Positions 1 through 7,671 of a DNA stretch of 64,000 nucleotides are shown piece by piece (within the stretch, counting starts at the first letter, position 1; each line of letters opens with the position of its first letter). Source of the DNA: Candidatus Contendibacter sp. (GTDB lineage Bacteria; Pseudomonadota; Gammaproteobacteria; Competibacterales; Competibacteraceae); NCBI GenBank assembly GCA_029624675.1, contig JARSSP010000005.1:1-64000 (forward strand), given 5' to 3'. The notes beneath the pieces were generated by a model. That model was given only the letters and a program-made list of their open reading frames with translations. It was not told the origin of the DNA and did no database searches. The position numbers were made by a program, and so were the translations under genes.

Positions 1-1763
1 ACGCCTGATTTTCGGCACCAAACAGGGCCGGCTGAAGTATCTTGCTAATCAGGTGACGGGAATATCGGCGACCGTGCGCCGGTCGATTTCCTGGCCGACG
101 ATGAACGGGCGGCGTTGACCCGCGCAGACGGAACATTCCGCCCCTCGCTCTACAAGGTCTTCCTGTTCCAGCAGGTCACCGGAGCCCTCAAATCCGGCGA
201 TCTGAACCTGGCTCGATCCTACAAATACCGCCCGATGGATGCCTACCTCATTGATCGTGACCGTTGGCGCCGGGGAAAAAGAGCACCTGCTGGAACGGGC
301 GGGATTGACCGCGCTCACCGATCCTGAACCCGTTCTGGCGAAACTGGATGAAGCGCTTTGCGCGCAATATCGGGCGACGAACGACCACGCGGCTGACAAC
401 CCCTATCTGAAATTCCGCGCCGATGGAACCTTCCATGTCGCTACCCCGGCACTCGATGCCCACGAGGCCGATCCGCTGAGCGAGCTGTTCCCTCAACGGC
501 ACGATGTACCCTTGGCGCAAGTTCTCGAAACCATCAACCATCACCGCGGCATGCTGAAGGCCTTTGAGCATTGGCAGCAGACCCATATCCGGCGGGCCAT
601 CTCACATCCAGCCTTGCTCGCCGGGATCATCGGGCTGGGGTGCGGCATCGGCGTGCGCAAGATGGCGCGGATTTCCTCGCGCGTCACCGAGAGTGAATTG
701 GAACACGCCGTCAATTGGCGCTTCTCGCTCGACAACATCCGCGCCGCCAATGTCGCGGTGCTCAAGGCGATGGACCAGATGGAACTACCGAACCTCTATC
801 GTCGGGAGGCGGGCGCGCTCCACACCGCCAGCGATGGCCAGAAATTCGAGGTTCGCGGGGAGTCCCTGCATGCGCGCCGCTCGTTCAAGTATTTCGGGCA
901 AGGGCAAGGGGTTTCCGCCTACACCTTTGTCGATGAGCGCCATTTTCTATGGCATTCGCTGATGATCAGCGCCGCCGACCGCGAAAGCGCCTATGTGATC
1001 GACGGATTGATGCACAATGATGTCGTCAGAAGCGACATCCATTCGACCGACACCCATGGCTACACGGAAGTCGTGTTCGGCCTTATCCATCTGCTGGGCT
1101 TTTCCTTCGCGCCGCGCATCAAGGGCATTGGCAAGCAAAGGCTGTATCTTTTTCGTGGCCATGATCCCAACGCCCGCGAGGGCTGGAAAATCGCCCCGGA
1201 CCATTATGTGAACGATGCCTTGATCCGTGAGAACTGGGATGATCTGCTGCGGTTGGTCGCCACCATCAAGCTCAAGGAAAACACCGCCTCGGATATCTTC
1301 CGGCGGCTCAACTCCTATTTCTCGCCAGCACGCGCTTTATCAGACCCTCAAGGCGTTCGGTCAAGTCATTAAGTCACTGTTTATACTGCGTTACGTTGAT
1401 GATGTCGAGCTGCGTCAGGCGATCGAAAAGCAGCTCAACAAGGTGGAGTTGGCCAATCGCTTCACCCGCGCCGTTGCGGTTGGAAACCCCCGTGAGTTCA
1501 CGCAGGCCGAGAAAGAGGACCAGGAGATCGCAGAAGCCTGCAACCGGTTGATCAAGAACAGCATCATCTGCTGGAACTACCTCTACCTCGCTCGCCAGAT
1601 CGAAAAGGTCACCAATGCCGAAACCCGGGAAAACCTGCGCCGCACCATCGCAACCCACTCACCCATGTCATGGGCGCATATCAACCTCCTGGGTGAATAC
1701 GATTTCTCCGACGAAAAACTCCGGGATTCCCTCGGAATCCTGCCCCTGAAATCAGCTGCATGA
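1..1763 (+). pseudogene. tnpA: Tn3-family transposase TnpA, C-terminal part, frameshifted
   Basis: Three reading frames must be joined to read this gene. Frame 1 (about 60-265) gives LKSGDLNLARSYKYRPMDAY; frame 2 (about 270-1320) gives the catalytic core, with ASDGQKFEV and the STDTHGYTEVVFGLIHLLG region; frame 3 (about 1322-1763) gives LRYVDDVELRQAIEKQLNK and the conserved C-terminal end NSIICWNYLYL. A further shift near 55 is likely, because the first bases read best in frame 2. The 5' end lies outside the window. These are conserved Tn3-family DDE transposase blocks. At least two frameshifts separate the first catalytic Asp block from the Glu-bearing NKVE block, so a working protein is not expected. 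I see no 38-bp Tn3-type terminal repeat after the stop, so the right end may also be lost. Sequencing error is the alternative explanation for the shifts. Confidence 0.85.
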
Positions 1764-1801
1764 AACACGCCCAAATTCTGAAAAAAATCATAAAACTAAA
1801 C

Positions 1802-1996
1802 AACCACCGGCTAAAGCCGGTGGGTTCTGCGCCGGGTGCAGAGGACTAAAAGTCCACCCATCAATGCACCCGGCGCTTTAAAAACATGACGATTGCAACA
1901 ATAGCATCCGGCACTCAATTAAGACCAATTTAGAGCGCATCGGAATCTGCTTGGAGAGTCGTAGCTGAAAGCTGACCGGCTAAAGCCGGTGGTTTT
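1802..1996. repeat. Palindrome-bounded non-coding element with nested hairpins
   Basis: The segment starts and ends with copies of the same hairpin: an 8-bp stem CCACCGGC/GCCGGTGG around TAAA (1804-1823) and a 6-bp version ACCGGC/GCCGGT (1975-1990). Next to the first lies a perfect 12-bp stem (1829-1840 with 1865-1876) whose loop holds a smaller GGACT/AGTCC hairpin (1843-1855). No convincing ORF is present. Palindromes at both ends of a short unit are typical of IS200/IS605-derived palindrome-associated elements; the stacked hairpins would also suit a guide-RNA-like remnant. The assignment is by shape only. Confidence 0.45.
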
Positions 1997-2028
1997 AACC
2001 TTGGATATTGAAATAAACTATAGCAGTC

Positions 2029-2652
2029 CTATACCGGTTGTAGAATTTCTAAATACCAGCCTGCTTTTCCAAAATTAAAAACTTTTTTATTGAGAAAATT
2101 AAGAAAGCGTTGTTTAACATGATTGAAAGTTTTGTTTTCGTAAAAACGCCTTCGCAAAAAATTCTTTCCTTGCAGCCAGACATCTTCGACCGGATTTTGA
2201 TCCGGGGCATGAGGTGCAAAAAACAGGCAGGTGACTTTCCAATCCTTTTCTTCCAGATCTCGGTTGATTTCACTCAAATACTCCTGAACTTCGTGGCCAT
2301 CATGATAACTCGCTCCATCCCAAATAATGATCAGATTTTTATTCGGGTAGAGCGCTTGCAACTGCTTGATAAAAGCCACGGTATTCTCTCCATTGCCGCA
2401 CTCGTAGGGTGCAATTTTGACCTCTTGATTCGTCAGATTCATAACGCCATAGTAGCTTTGTCGTTGTTTCGCATTGACGATCGGAACTTCGATCCGTTCA
2501 TTGCGTTGGCCGCACACGAAACCAATCGTGTCTCCCCACACTAAATGACACTCATCTTCAGCAAAAACAATGACTTCACCCGATAGGATTTCCGTCTTGC
2601 GCGCCTCCAGTTTTTTTGATCGCTTCGCGTTTCTGTAAGACTTGCTGTTCAT
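2029..2652 (-). CDS. IS630 transposase OrfB, DDE catalytic part
   Basis: This frame carries the catalytic domain: FAEDECHLVWGD (first Asp), LIIIWDGASYHDG (second Asp) and PDQNPVEDVW (Glu), in the order and spacing of IS630 transposases. It overlaps the upstream helix-turn-helix frame at 2576-2652 and lies in the +1 frame relative to it. The overlap contains a run of seven A on the coding strand near 2610, so a fused OrfAB protein is the likely active product, by ribosomal frameshifting or transcript slippage. The nominal start at 2652 lies inside the overlap and is probably not used alone. No catalytic residue appears to be missing. Confidence 0.85.
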   Translation of the reverse strand: MNSKSYRNAKRSKKLEARKTEILSGEVIVFAEDECHLVWGDTIGFVCGQRNERIEVPIVNAKQRQSYYGVMNLTNQEVKIAPYECGNGENTVAFIKQLQALYPNKNLIIIWDGASYHDGHEVQEYLSEINRDLEEKDWKVTCLFFAPHAPDQNPVEDVWLQGKNFLRRRFYENKTFNHVKQRFLNFLNKKVFNFGKAGWYLEILQPV

Positions 2653-3052
2653 CCCGTTGGGGGTTGACCGCTTGGGTCTGATGCCAACTTAACCCTCCGG
2701 CTTTCAGAAGATCGTAATAGGATTGCTTCGATTGATAGACAATTCCAAACTGATCCTCGATATAGTTTCGGAGTTCTTCGACACTACAATGAGGCTTGTT
2801 TTCCAGATGCAGCAGGATTTGAATGCGCTGCTTTTCCGTCAGAAAGCCAGTACCGCCCTGATAGTTGACCTTCAAGGCTTTTGCGCCTTCGTTTTCGTAG
2901 ATGATTTTCCACTTACTGACAAAAGAGTCAGAAACATTTAACAAATTACAGATATCATCGGTCTTAAAATCAGAAAAGAACATTTTGACTGCCAAGGCCC
3001 TTTTGACTTCCAGATTCTCTGGCGCATCAATGATATCCTCTAAAGTTTTCAT
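2576..3052 (-). CDS. IS630 transposase OrfA, DNA-binding part
   Basis: The product begins MKTLEDIIDAPENLEVKRAL and holds a helix-turn-helix-like stretch around FKTDDICNLLNVSDSFVSKW (about residues 29-49), followed by a second helical domain ending in the LLKAGGLSWHQTQA segment typical of IS630 N-termini. The frame runs out shortly after the A7 tract, where the reading continues in the OrfB frame. The role is recognition of the terminal repeats at 2021 and 3151. A fused OrfA-OrfB polypeptide would be about 340 residues, the usual size for this family. Confidence 0.82.
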   Translation of the reverse strand: MKTLEDIIDAPENLEVKRALAVKMFFSDFKTDDICNLLNVSDSFVSKWKIIYENEGAKALKVNYQGGTGFLTEKQRIQILLHLENKPHCSVEELRNYIEDQFGIVYQSKQSYYDLLKAGGLSWHQTQAVNPQRDEQQVLQKREAIKKTGGAQDGNPIG

Positions 3053-3334
3053 GACCTTTACTCCTCTAGGAATTTTTAGATAAATTATAGCACATTTTTA
3101 GTAACTTGAGGTAATATATTTGATAATTCTATAACTGGTATAGGAGCGCTATATATAATTACAATACGCGAATAGCTATGTCGCATCATGTACCTTTGTT
3201 GGGATGGACCCAATCTTGGATTTCAGCAAAGATAGGGGTATGCCGCACGCCGAGAATCACAGCCTTGCCTTTGTCAAAGGGGGGAATCTATTGGGAAACG
3301 GTATGACAGATGGCCGATGGGAAGCAACGGTCGA

Positions 3335-4402
3335 TCACGCTCGCGCTCGCGAGCGCGCTGTTTCCCGCAGATGCTTCAGCACTCGCGCCGGGGTCAGCAT
3401 CATCATGCAACTGTGGTGCGAACAGGTCTTGCGATAGCAGTTGACGCAGGGCAACTCAGCTTGCAGCGCGGTTACGTTGTCGCCCAGCGGCTTGACCCGG
3501 CGCGGATCGGTGGGACCGCAAAGCACCGTCATCGGCGTGGACGTGGCGGCGGCCAGGTGCGCGGTGCCGGTGTCGTTGGCGACGATGAAACGGGCTGGCT
3601 CGCATAAAGGTGGGATATCCAGAATCTCGGTCTGTCCGGCCAGATTCACTAGCCAGGGACCGCATTGCTGGGCAATGCGTTGGCATTCGTCCATTTCATC
3701 CGGCCCGCCGATCAGCACGATCCGCTCCAATCCCTCTCGATGTAACTGATTGGCCAGCATGGCGTAACGGGCGGCCCCCCAGCGTTTCAGATGGCCATGG
3801 ACGTTGCAGCCGGGCAGAAAGATCACGTAACCGCCTGGCGCTAGCCCGTGGTGTTCCATAAACGTTTGGGCGCGCGCGCGATGGCGTTCGGGGATATGGA
3901 GAACCGGCCGTGGCGTCGTCGCCGGAATGCCGCCCGCTTCCAGGGCGGCGCGGCCACGAGCGATGGTATGCGCTGGCCGGGGCAATTCCTCTGGCGCAAG
4001 GTTGTAGGGCAGTTGGCGGCGATTGCCGAGACGGTAACGGATGCGGCGACCGCTCAACCCCAGCAGGCTTAGCAGCAAGCGAGAGCGGTCATTGCATTGG
4101 AGATCGATCACCAGATCGTAATTGCCCTCTCGTACCTGTCGCAGCCAGGTTCTCATTTGATGAAGTCGGCGGTGGCGGTCGCGCCAATCCACAGCCAGAA
4201 TCCGTTGAAACCGGGGATCGTGCGCGAAAAGCAGATCGCGCCAAGCGGGCTGGGTGTCGAGATGGATTTCCCGGTCAGGGAAAGCCCGGACAATGTCCTC
4301 AAACAGGGCGGTGGCGATAATGACATCCCCCATGGCGCTCCACTTGATGATCAGGATACTGCCAATGCCGGGATCGGTGGGGAGATCGGCGCGGTAACGC
4401 AT
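3335..4402 (-). CDS. Glycosyltransferase family 9 (heptosyltransferase-like)
   Basis: The product has the two-domain GT9 layout. The N-terminal fold opens with ILIIKWSAMGDVIIATAL (about residues 16-33), the counterpart of the RxSAxGD sugar-acceptor motif. The C-terminal half carries VIFLPGCN, then IVLIGGPDE and FIVANDTGTAHLAAA, which contacts the nucleotide sugar. Length (355 aa) is normal for WaaC/WaaF/WaaQ-type enzymes, which add ADP-heptose to the LPS inner core at the cytoplasmic face. The C-terminal end is Cys-rich (LPCVNCYRKTCSHHSCM), a feature seen in part of the family. It lies 18 bases after the LpxL-like gene on the same strand, so both probably share a transcript for lipid A/core assembly. 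Which heptose it adds cannot be told. Confidence 0.85.
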   Translation of the reverse strand: MRYRADLPTDPGIGSILIIKWSAMGDVIIATALFEDIVRAFPDREIHLDTQPAWRDLLFAHDPRFQRILAVDWRDRHRRLHQMRTWLRQVREGNYDLVIDLQCNDRSRLLLSLLGLSGRRIRYRLGNRRQLPYNLAPEELPRPAHTIARGRAALEAGGIPATTPRPVLHIPERHRARAQTFMEHHGLAPGGYVIFLPGCNVHGHLKRWGAARYAMLANQLHREGLERIVLIGGPDEMDECQRIAQQCGPWLVNLAGQTEILDIPPLCEPARFIVANDTGTAHLAAATSTPMTVLCGPTDPRRVKPLGDNVTALQAELPCVNCYRKTCSHHSCMMMLTPARVLKHLRETARSRARA

Positions 4403-4420
4403 GGCGGGGAAAGGCCGGAG

Positions 4421-5350
4421 TCAGAGGTTGTAAAGCGTCGGATTGCCTGGGGGCCGCGTCTTGAACCGGCGATGAACCCAGAGATATTGCTCGGGCGCTT
4501 GACGGATATGGTGCTCCAGTAGTGCGTTGATGCGCTGGGTGTCGGCGGCGATATCGTCGCTTGGGAAATTCTCCAGGGCAGGCAGAATGCCGACCTCATA
4601 GCCCGCCGTTCCTGGCAAGCGCCGGGGGAAATAGGGCACCACCGCCGCGCCGCTCAGGGCCGCCAGCCGCGAGGTGGCGGTGATCGTGCAGGCGGGGATG
4701 CCGAAAAATGGCACGAAGACGCTGTTGCGTCGGCCATGATTCTGGTCGGGTGCGTACCAGACCGCGCGGCCCTTCTTAAAGGCGCGCAATAAACCCCGCA
4801 GATCCTCGTGCGGCAACGGTGGGAAACGGGATCGACGCTCGCGTTCGCGGCGCATCACGGTCTCGTAAAGAAGATTTTTATGGGACCGGTACATGGCATG
4901 AAAGGGCTGATGCCAAGTGATGAAGCGGGCTCCCAGTTCCAGGGGGGTGAAATGACCGGTCAGCAGGATAACGCCCTTGCCACGATCCAGCGCTTGTTGC
5001 AGATGCTCAAGGCCCTCGACCCGCGCCAAGCCGCGTAGCTTGTCGTCGGGCGCCCACCAGGCCATTGCTGTCTCGAACAGGCCGATGCCGAGAGCGGCGA
5101 AATGTTCCTCCAGCAAGGTGGCCCGTTGAGGCGGCGACAGTTCCGGGAAACACAGCGCCAAGTTGATCTCGGCGATACGTCGGCGTCGACGGGCGATTTT
5201 GCCGATCCAGCGGCCAATTTGACCGCCAAGGACCAGTTGCCAGGGAAACGGCAACGCCGCCATGAGTTTCATCAGCCCCAGCCCCAGCCAGACCGGCCAG
5301 TAGCGCGGCGCTAGGAAATGCCAATTAAATAAATCGGTACGAGTGGTCAC
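4421..5350 (-). CDS. lpxL: Lipid A biosynthesis acyltransferase (LpxL/HtrB family)
   Basis: This is a membrane-anchored late lipid A acyltransferase. One hydrophobic N-terminal segment (WLGLGLMKLMAALPFPW) is followed by a basic stretch and the catalytic HX4(D/E) motif in LLTGHFTPLELG. Further family blocks are MYRSHKN, APDQNHGRRNSVFVPFFG and YLWVHRRFKTRP near the end. The frame stays open to an ATG at 5461, but the extra 37 residues are repeat-like and have no counterpart in the family, so I chose the GTG at 5350, which gives about 309 residues, the usual length. No clear ribosome site decides between them. The downstream GT9 gene supports a role in LPS assembly. LpxM or another LpxL paralogue remains possible. 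Confidence 0.82.
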   Translation of the reverse strand: MTTRTDLFNWHFLAPRYWPVWLGLGLMKLMAALPFPWQLVLGGQIGRWIGKIARRRRRIAEINLALCFPELSPPQRATLLEEHFAALGIGLFETAMAWWAPDDKLRGLARVEGLEHLQQALDRGKGVILLTGHFTPLELGARFITWHQPFHAMYRSHKNLLYETVMRRERERRSRFPPLPHEDLRGLLRAFKKGRAVWYAPDQNHGRRNSVFVPFFGIPACTITATSRLAALSGAAVVPYFPRRLPGTAGYEVGILPALENFPSDDIAADTQRINALLEHHIRQAPEQYLWVHRRFKTRPPGNPTLYNL

Positions 5351-5756
5351 AATGGTTACGATGAACGGTAAGGCGCTACTGCAAGAGGCGTTTTCGTTCG
5401 CTCTTTGCAATTTGGAGGCTGTCGAAAACCCTTTACCCGCGAGCGAGAAGGGTAGGGGCAAGGGTGTTTTTTCAACCTGGGCTTTAGCGACGCTAAACCC
5501 TGGCTTCGACTGGGATGCTCTAGTCTAGATCGTAAGGCCGGTCGGCCGCCATCACGGCATGGGTACGTAGTCATCTTGTTGACCAGCACCGCGGTGGCCC
5601 ACGTTGCCATGGCGGCGGTTCTCCAGCACCATGGCCCAACGGCTGGTGAAATCGTCTTTGCGCTCGGTCTAGCGTGGTCTCTCAACTGCTTACCAGTATG
5701 TTTAATACTGGTTACCGATAGATTTTATCTTTATTAAGGCTAAAAACTACCCTGTT

Positions 5757-5827
5757 CGTCATTCCCGCGAAAGCGGGAATCCCATCAGCCGCTGAAAAAC
5801 GAGATTCCCACTTTCGCGGGAATGACG
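5757..5827. repeat. Inverted repeat of the GTCATTCCCGCGAAAGCGGG type
   Basis: The arms at 5757-5781 and 5803-5827 pair over about 25 bases with one or two mismatches around a short spacer. Each arm is itself palindromic around CCCGCGAAAGCGGG. This is a familiar dispersed intergenic palindrome in many proteobacteria; here it sits in a cluster with two unrelated palindromes. Confidence 0.75.
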
Positions 5828-5841
5828 ACCATTAAATATGG

Positions 5842-5942
5842 AAACCTACCGAGAATAGGTATAAGAACTTCTGGTGGGCCCCAGTCTACGGCCATGCATC
5901 CTTGGGGCATCTGGATGCTTTATACCGATTCTCGGTAGGTTT
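5842..5942. repeat. MITE-like element with terminal inverted repeats
   Basis: A perfect 14-bp inverted repeat, AAACCTACCGAGAA at 5842-5855 and its complement at 5929-5942, bounds 101 bases without an ORF; GGTATA/TATACC extends the pairing inwards. TA-rich sequence flanks both ends. The form fits a miniature inverted-repeat element, possibly mobilised by a TA-targeting transposase. No parent element is visible in the window. Confidence 0.5.
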
Positions 5943-5960
5943 TAGTATATTCAAGGCAAG

Positions 5961-6030
5961 GTGTGGGACGGGTTAGCGGAGCGTAACCCGCCGAGACCGT
6001 AGCCAAATCGGCGGGTTACGGGCTGACGCC
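5961..6030. repeat. Dispersed palindrome family B, copy 1
   Basis: The core CGTAACCCGCCGA (5982-5994) is the inverted complement of TCGGCGGGTTACG (6008-6020). The whole 70-base unit recurs with few changes at 20495-20577, including the shared ending CGGCGGGTTACGGGCTGACG. It is therefore a dispersed repeat of this genome rather than a local hairpin. Confidence 0.75.
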
Positions 6031-6120
6031 TTAACAGCCATGTCAGCGGCGTCATTCCCGACGATGAAAGTCGGTACTTTCATGGCAACCCGCCCTTGCA
6101 TTGTGTTTTCCGGGGGATCG

Positions 6121-6410
6121 TTCACGCTGGGACGACCCCTGGAAGATCGGATGCCGTACCCGCCCTAAAGCGATCACTTTCGCTGCGTAGATGATGCGCC
6201 GGTCTCACTCTAATCTCTTGCGAGAAATCGAACAGTCTCTTCGGCCCGACCCGGTCGCGAGCCTGCATTCACCAGGTCAATTGCGCAAGGAACCTTTCCG
6301 ATGACCCTTACGCTCGGAATCGACGTGGCCAAGGCCAAGCTGGACGTGGCGTTACGCCCGGCCGACGGCCGGATTCGCGGCAAGGTCGTCACTAACACCG
6401 ACGCCGGCAA
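6121..6410 (+). pseudogene. IS110-family element, 5' remnant
   Basis: An ATG at 6301 opens LGIDVAKAKLDVAL, the start of the DEDD RuvC-like domain of IS110 transposases with its first catalytic Asp. Similarity ends near residue 36 (VVTNTDAG), after which the frame only runs antisense through comF. Roughly the last 90% of the transposase is missing. In IS110 elements the non-coding region next to the transposase encodes the bridge RNA, so the roughly 180 bases before 6301 may be its remnant; I cannot confirm an RNA fold. The break lies within a few bases of the comF stop codon. Confidence 0.6.
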
Positions 6411-6414
6411 ACCT

Positions 6415-7125
6415 TCAGGGAGCGCCACCGGTCCGGCCGATGGCCCAGATCGCGATGTCCGTCGCCCCGCCGGTTCGCAACACCCGGGCGCACTCACCGA
6501 TCGTGCTGGCGGTAGTGACCACATCGTCCATCAATGCGATCCGCGCTCCGGGCAGCGGCCCACCCAGCGCGAACGCGCCCAGCGGGTTAATCTGGCGCTG
6601 GTGAGCATCCAACCGGACTTGCGGGAGGGTGTGACGCACGCGCCGCAGGCCATCGATCCGCAGCGGAATCCCCAAACGACGGGCTATGGGACGCGCCAGT
6701 TCTAGGGCTTGATTGAACCCGCGCTCGCGCAGGCGACGGGGATGCAGCGGCACTGGCACGATGCAGTCCGGCGCGGGATCGCCGCGTTCGGCCAGCGTGG
6801 CGGCGAACAATTCGCCCAGCAAGCGGGCGTGCGCCAGACGACCGTTGAACTTCAGGCGCGTGATCAGAAAATCCACCGGCGGCTGGTAGCGAAAGGGGAT
6901 GACCGCGCGGTCGAAGGCCGGGGGTTGCGCCCGGCAACTGGCGCAGGGACCGGTCCCGCCAACGGGCAGGGGCGCGGCGCAGCGCGGGCAGGCCACGAGA
7001 TTGCGCGGCAGATCGCCGAGGCAGCCAGCGCACAAATCCCGTCCCGCCGTTCCCGCCGCCCCGCACAGCAGACAGGTCGGCGGTAAAACCAGGCGCTCAA
7101 GCGCGTCCAGCCAGGCCGCGATCAC
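6415..7125 (-). CDS. comF: ComF-family phosphoribosyltransferase-like competence protein
   Basis: ComF proteins help natural transformation by handling incoming single-stranded DNA on the cytoplasmic side. The N-terminal zinc ribbon is visible as paired cysteines (CLLCGA, CAGC, CPRC, CASC; about residues 18-63). The C-terminal half is a type I phosphoribosyltransferase fold: CIVPVPLHPRRLRERGFNQ is the family signature and IALMDDVVTTAST is the PRPP-binding loop. Length (236 aa) is typical and the C-terminus looks intact even though an IS110 remnant abuts it. It stands alone; no other competence gene is in the window. Confidence 0.92.
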   Translation of the reverse strand: MIAAWLDALERLVLPPTCLLCGAAGTAGRDLCAGCLGDLPRNLVACPRCAAPLPVGGTGPCASCRAQPPAFDRAVIPFRYQPPVDFLITRLKFNGRLAHARLLGELFAATLAERGDPAPDCIVPVPLHPRRLRERGFNQALELARPIARRLGIPLRIDGLRRVRHTLPQVRLDAHQRQINPLGAFALGGPLPGARIALMDDVVTTASTIGECARVLRTGGATDIAIWAIGRTGGAP

Positions 7126-7217
7126 GGTTCATCCTCGTGGTTGACAAGGGGGGGAGGGTTCCCGAACATGGCGGGTATCAATCTCTCACCCGTTCCCCAT
7201 TCTCAAGGCTCTCAATC

Positions 7218-7661
7218 ATGCACATGCACATGCAGATGCCCATGCTGGAACAAAGCGAAGAAACGGTCATCGGCAAGGTGGCGCGGGGTTCCTCCGCCAA
7301 GCGGGCCGCCGCCCTGATGAATTACGGCAACCTGATCGCGATTCTGGTCCCGTTTCCCCTGCTGATTTTCTGGTTCGGCGCCTCGATGCTGGTGTACGCC
7401 ATGAACCGCCATCATCCCAATCCCAAGGTGGGCTACTATACCCAGCAAGCAGCCTACCGGTTCTACGGCATCACCGGCTTCTTCGTGACGATTGCCACCT
7501 TCATCCCCGGCAATGGCTGGATTTGGCATCTGATCGCCTGGATCGTGGCAGCGCTGGTTTTGATTCCCTGGTCCATTCTCGATCTGCGGCGCATCGCCAA
7601 GGAAGAATGGGCGGACATTCCGCTGGACGATCAAGGTCATCCGCTGTCCGGCGTGGTGTAA
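7218..7661 (+). CDS. Small membrane protein of unknown function
   Basis: The product is about 147 residues. It starts with a Met/His-rich stretch (MHMHMQMPMLEQ), has a conserved-looking basic segment (SSAKRAAALMNYGN), then hydrophobic segments around LIAILVPFPLLIFWFGASML, FYGITGFFVTIATF and WHLIAWIVAALVLIPWSIL. A polar region with NRHHPNPKVGYYTQQAAYRF lies between them. It resembles small DUF4870-like membrane proteins in layout, but I do not recognise it with confidence. The frame is open further upstream to 7137; I chose the ATG at 7218 because the upstream residues look non-coding. It converges on the ABC ATPase gene ten bases away. Confidence 0.65.
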   Translation: MHMHMQMPMLEQSEETVIGKVARGSSAKRAAALMNYGNLIAILVPFPLLIFWFGASMLVYAMNRHHPNPKVGYYTQQAAYRFYGITGFFVTIATFIPGNGWIWHLIAWIVAALVLIPWSILDLRRIAKEEWADIPLDDQGHPLSGVV

Positions 7662-7671
7662 GGATCGACCC

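Larger units (their letters stand above)
2021..3151 (-). mobile_element. IS630-family insertion sequence, AT-rich
   Basis: Imperfect terminal inverted repeats TAGCAGTCCTATACCGGTTG (2021-2040) and, read on the minus strand from 3151, TAGCGCTCCTATACCAGTTA bound two overlapping transposase frames. A TA dinucleotide lies directly outside both ends (2019-2020 and 3152-3153), as expected for the TA target duplication of the IS630/Tc1 superfamily. The element is visibly richer in A and T than the surrounding genes, which suggests fairly recent arrival from another genome. Confidence 0.88.
5462..6120. other. Gene-free repeat cluster
   Basis: I find no believable gene in these roughly 660 bases. They hold a small hairpin ACCAGTAT/ATACTGGT (5692-5712) and three larger palindromic units listed separately (5757-5827, 5842-5942, 5961-6030). 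A stretch around 5580-5690 reads weakly like decayed coding sequence on either strand, but matches nothing I recognise. Confidence 0.6.

Noticed and set aside
3204..3437. Small ORF after the IS630 element
   Set aside because: It has no similarity or ribosome site and overlaps the end of the GT9 gene antisense.
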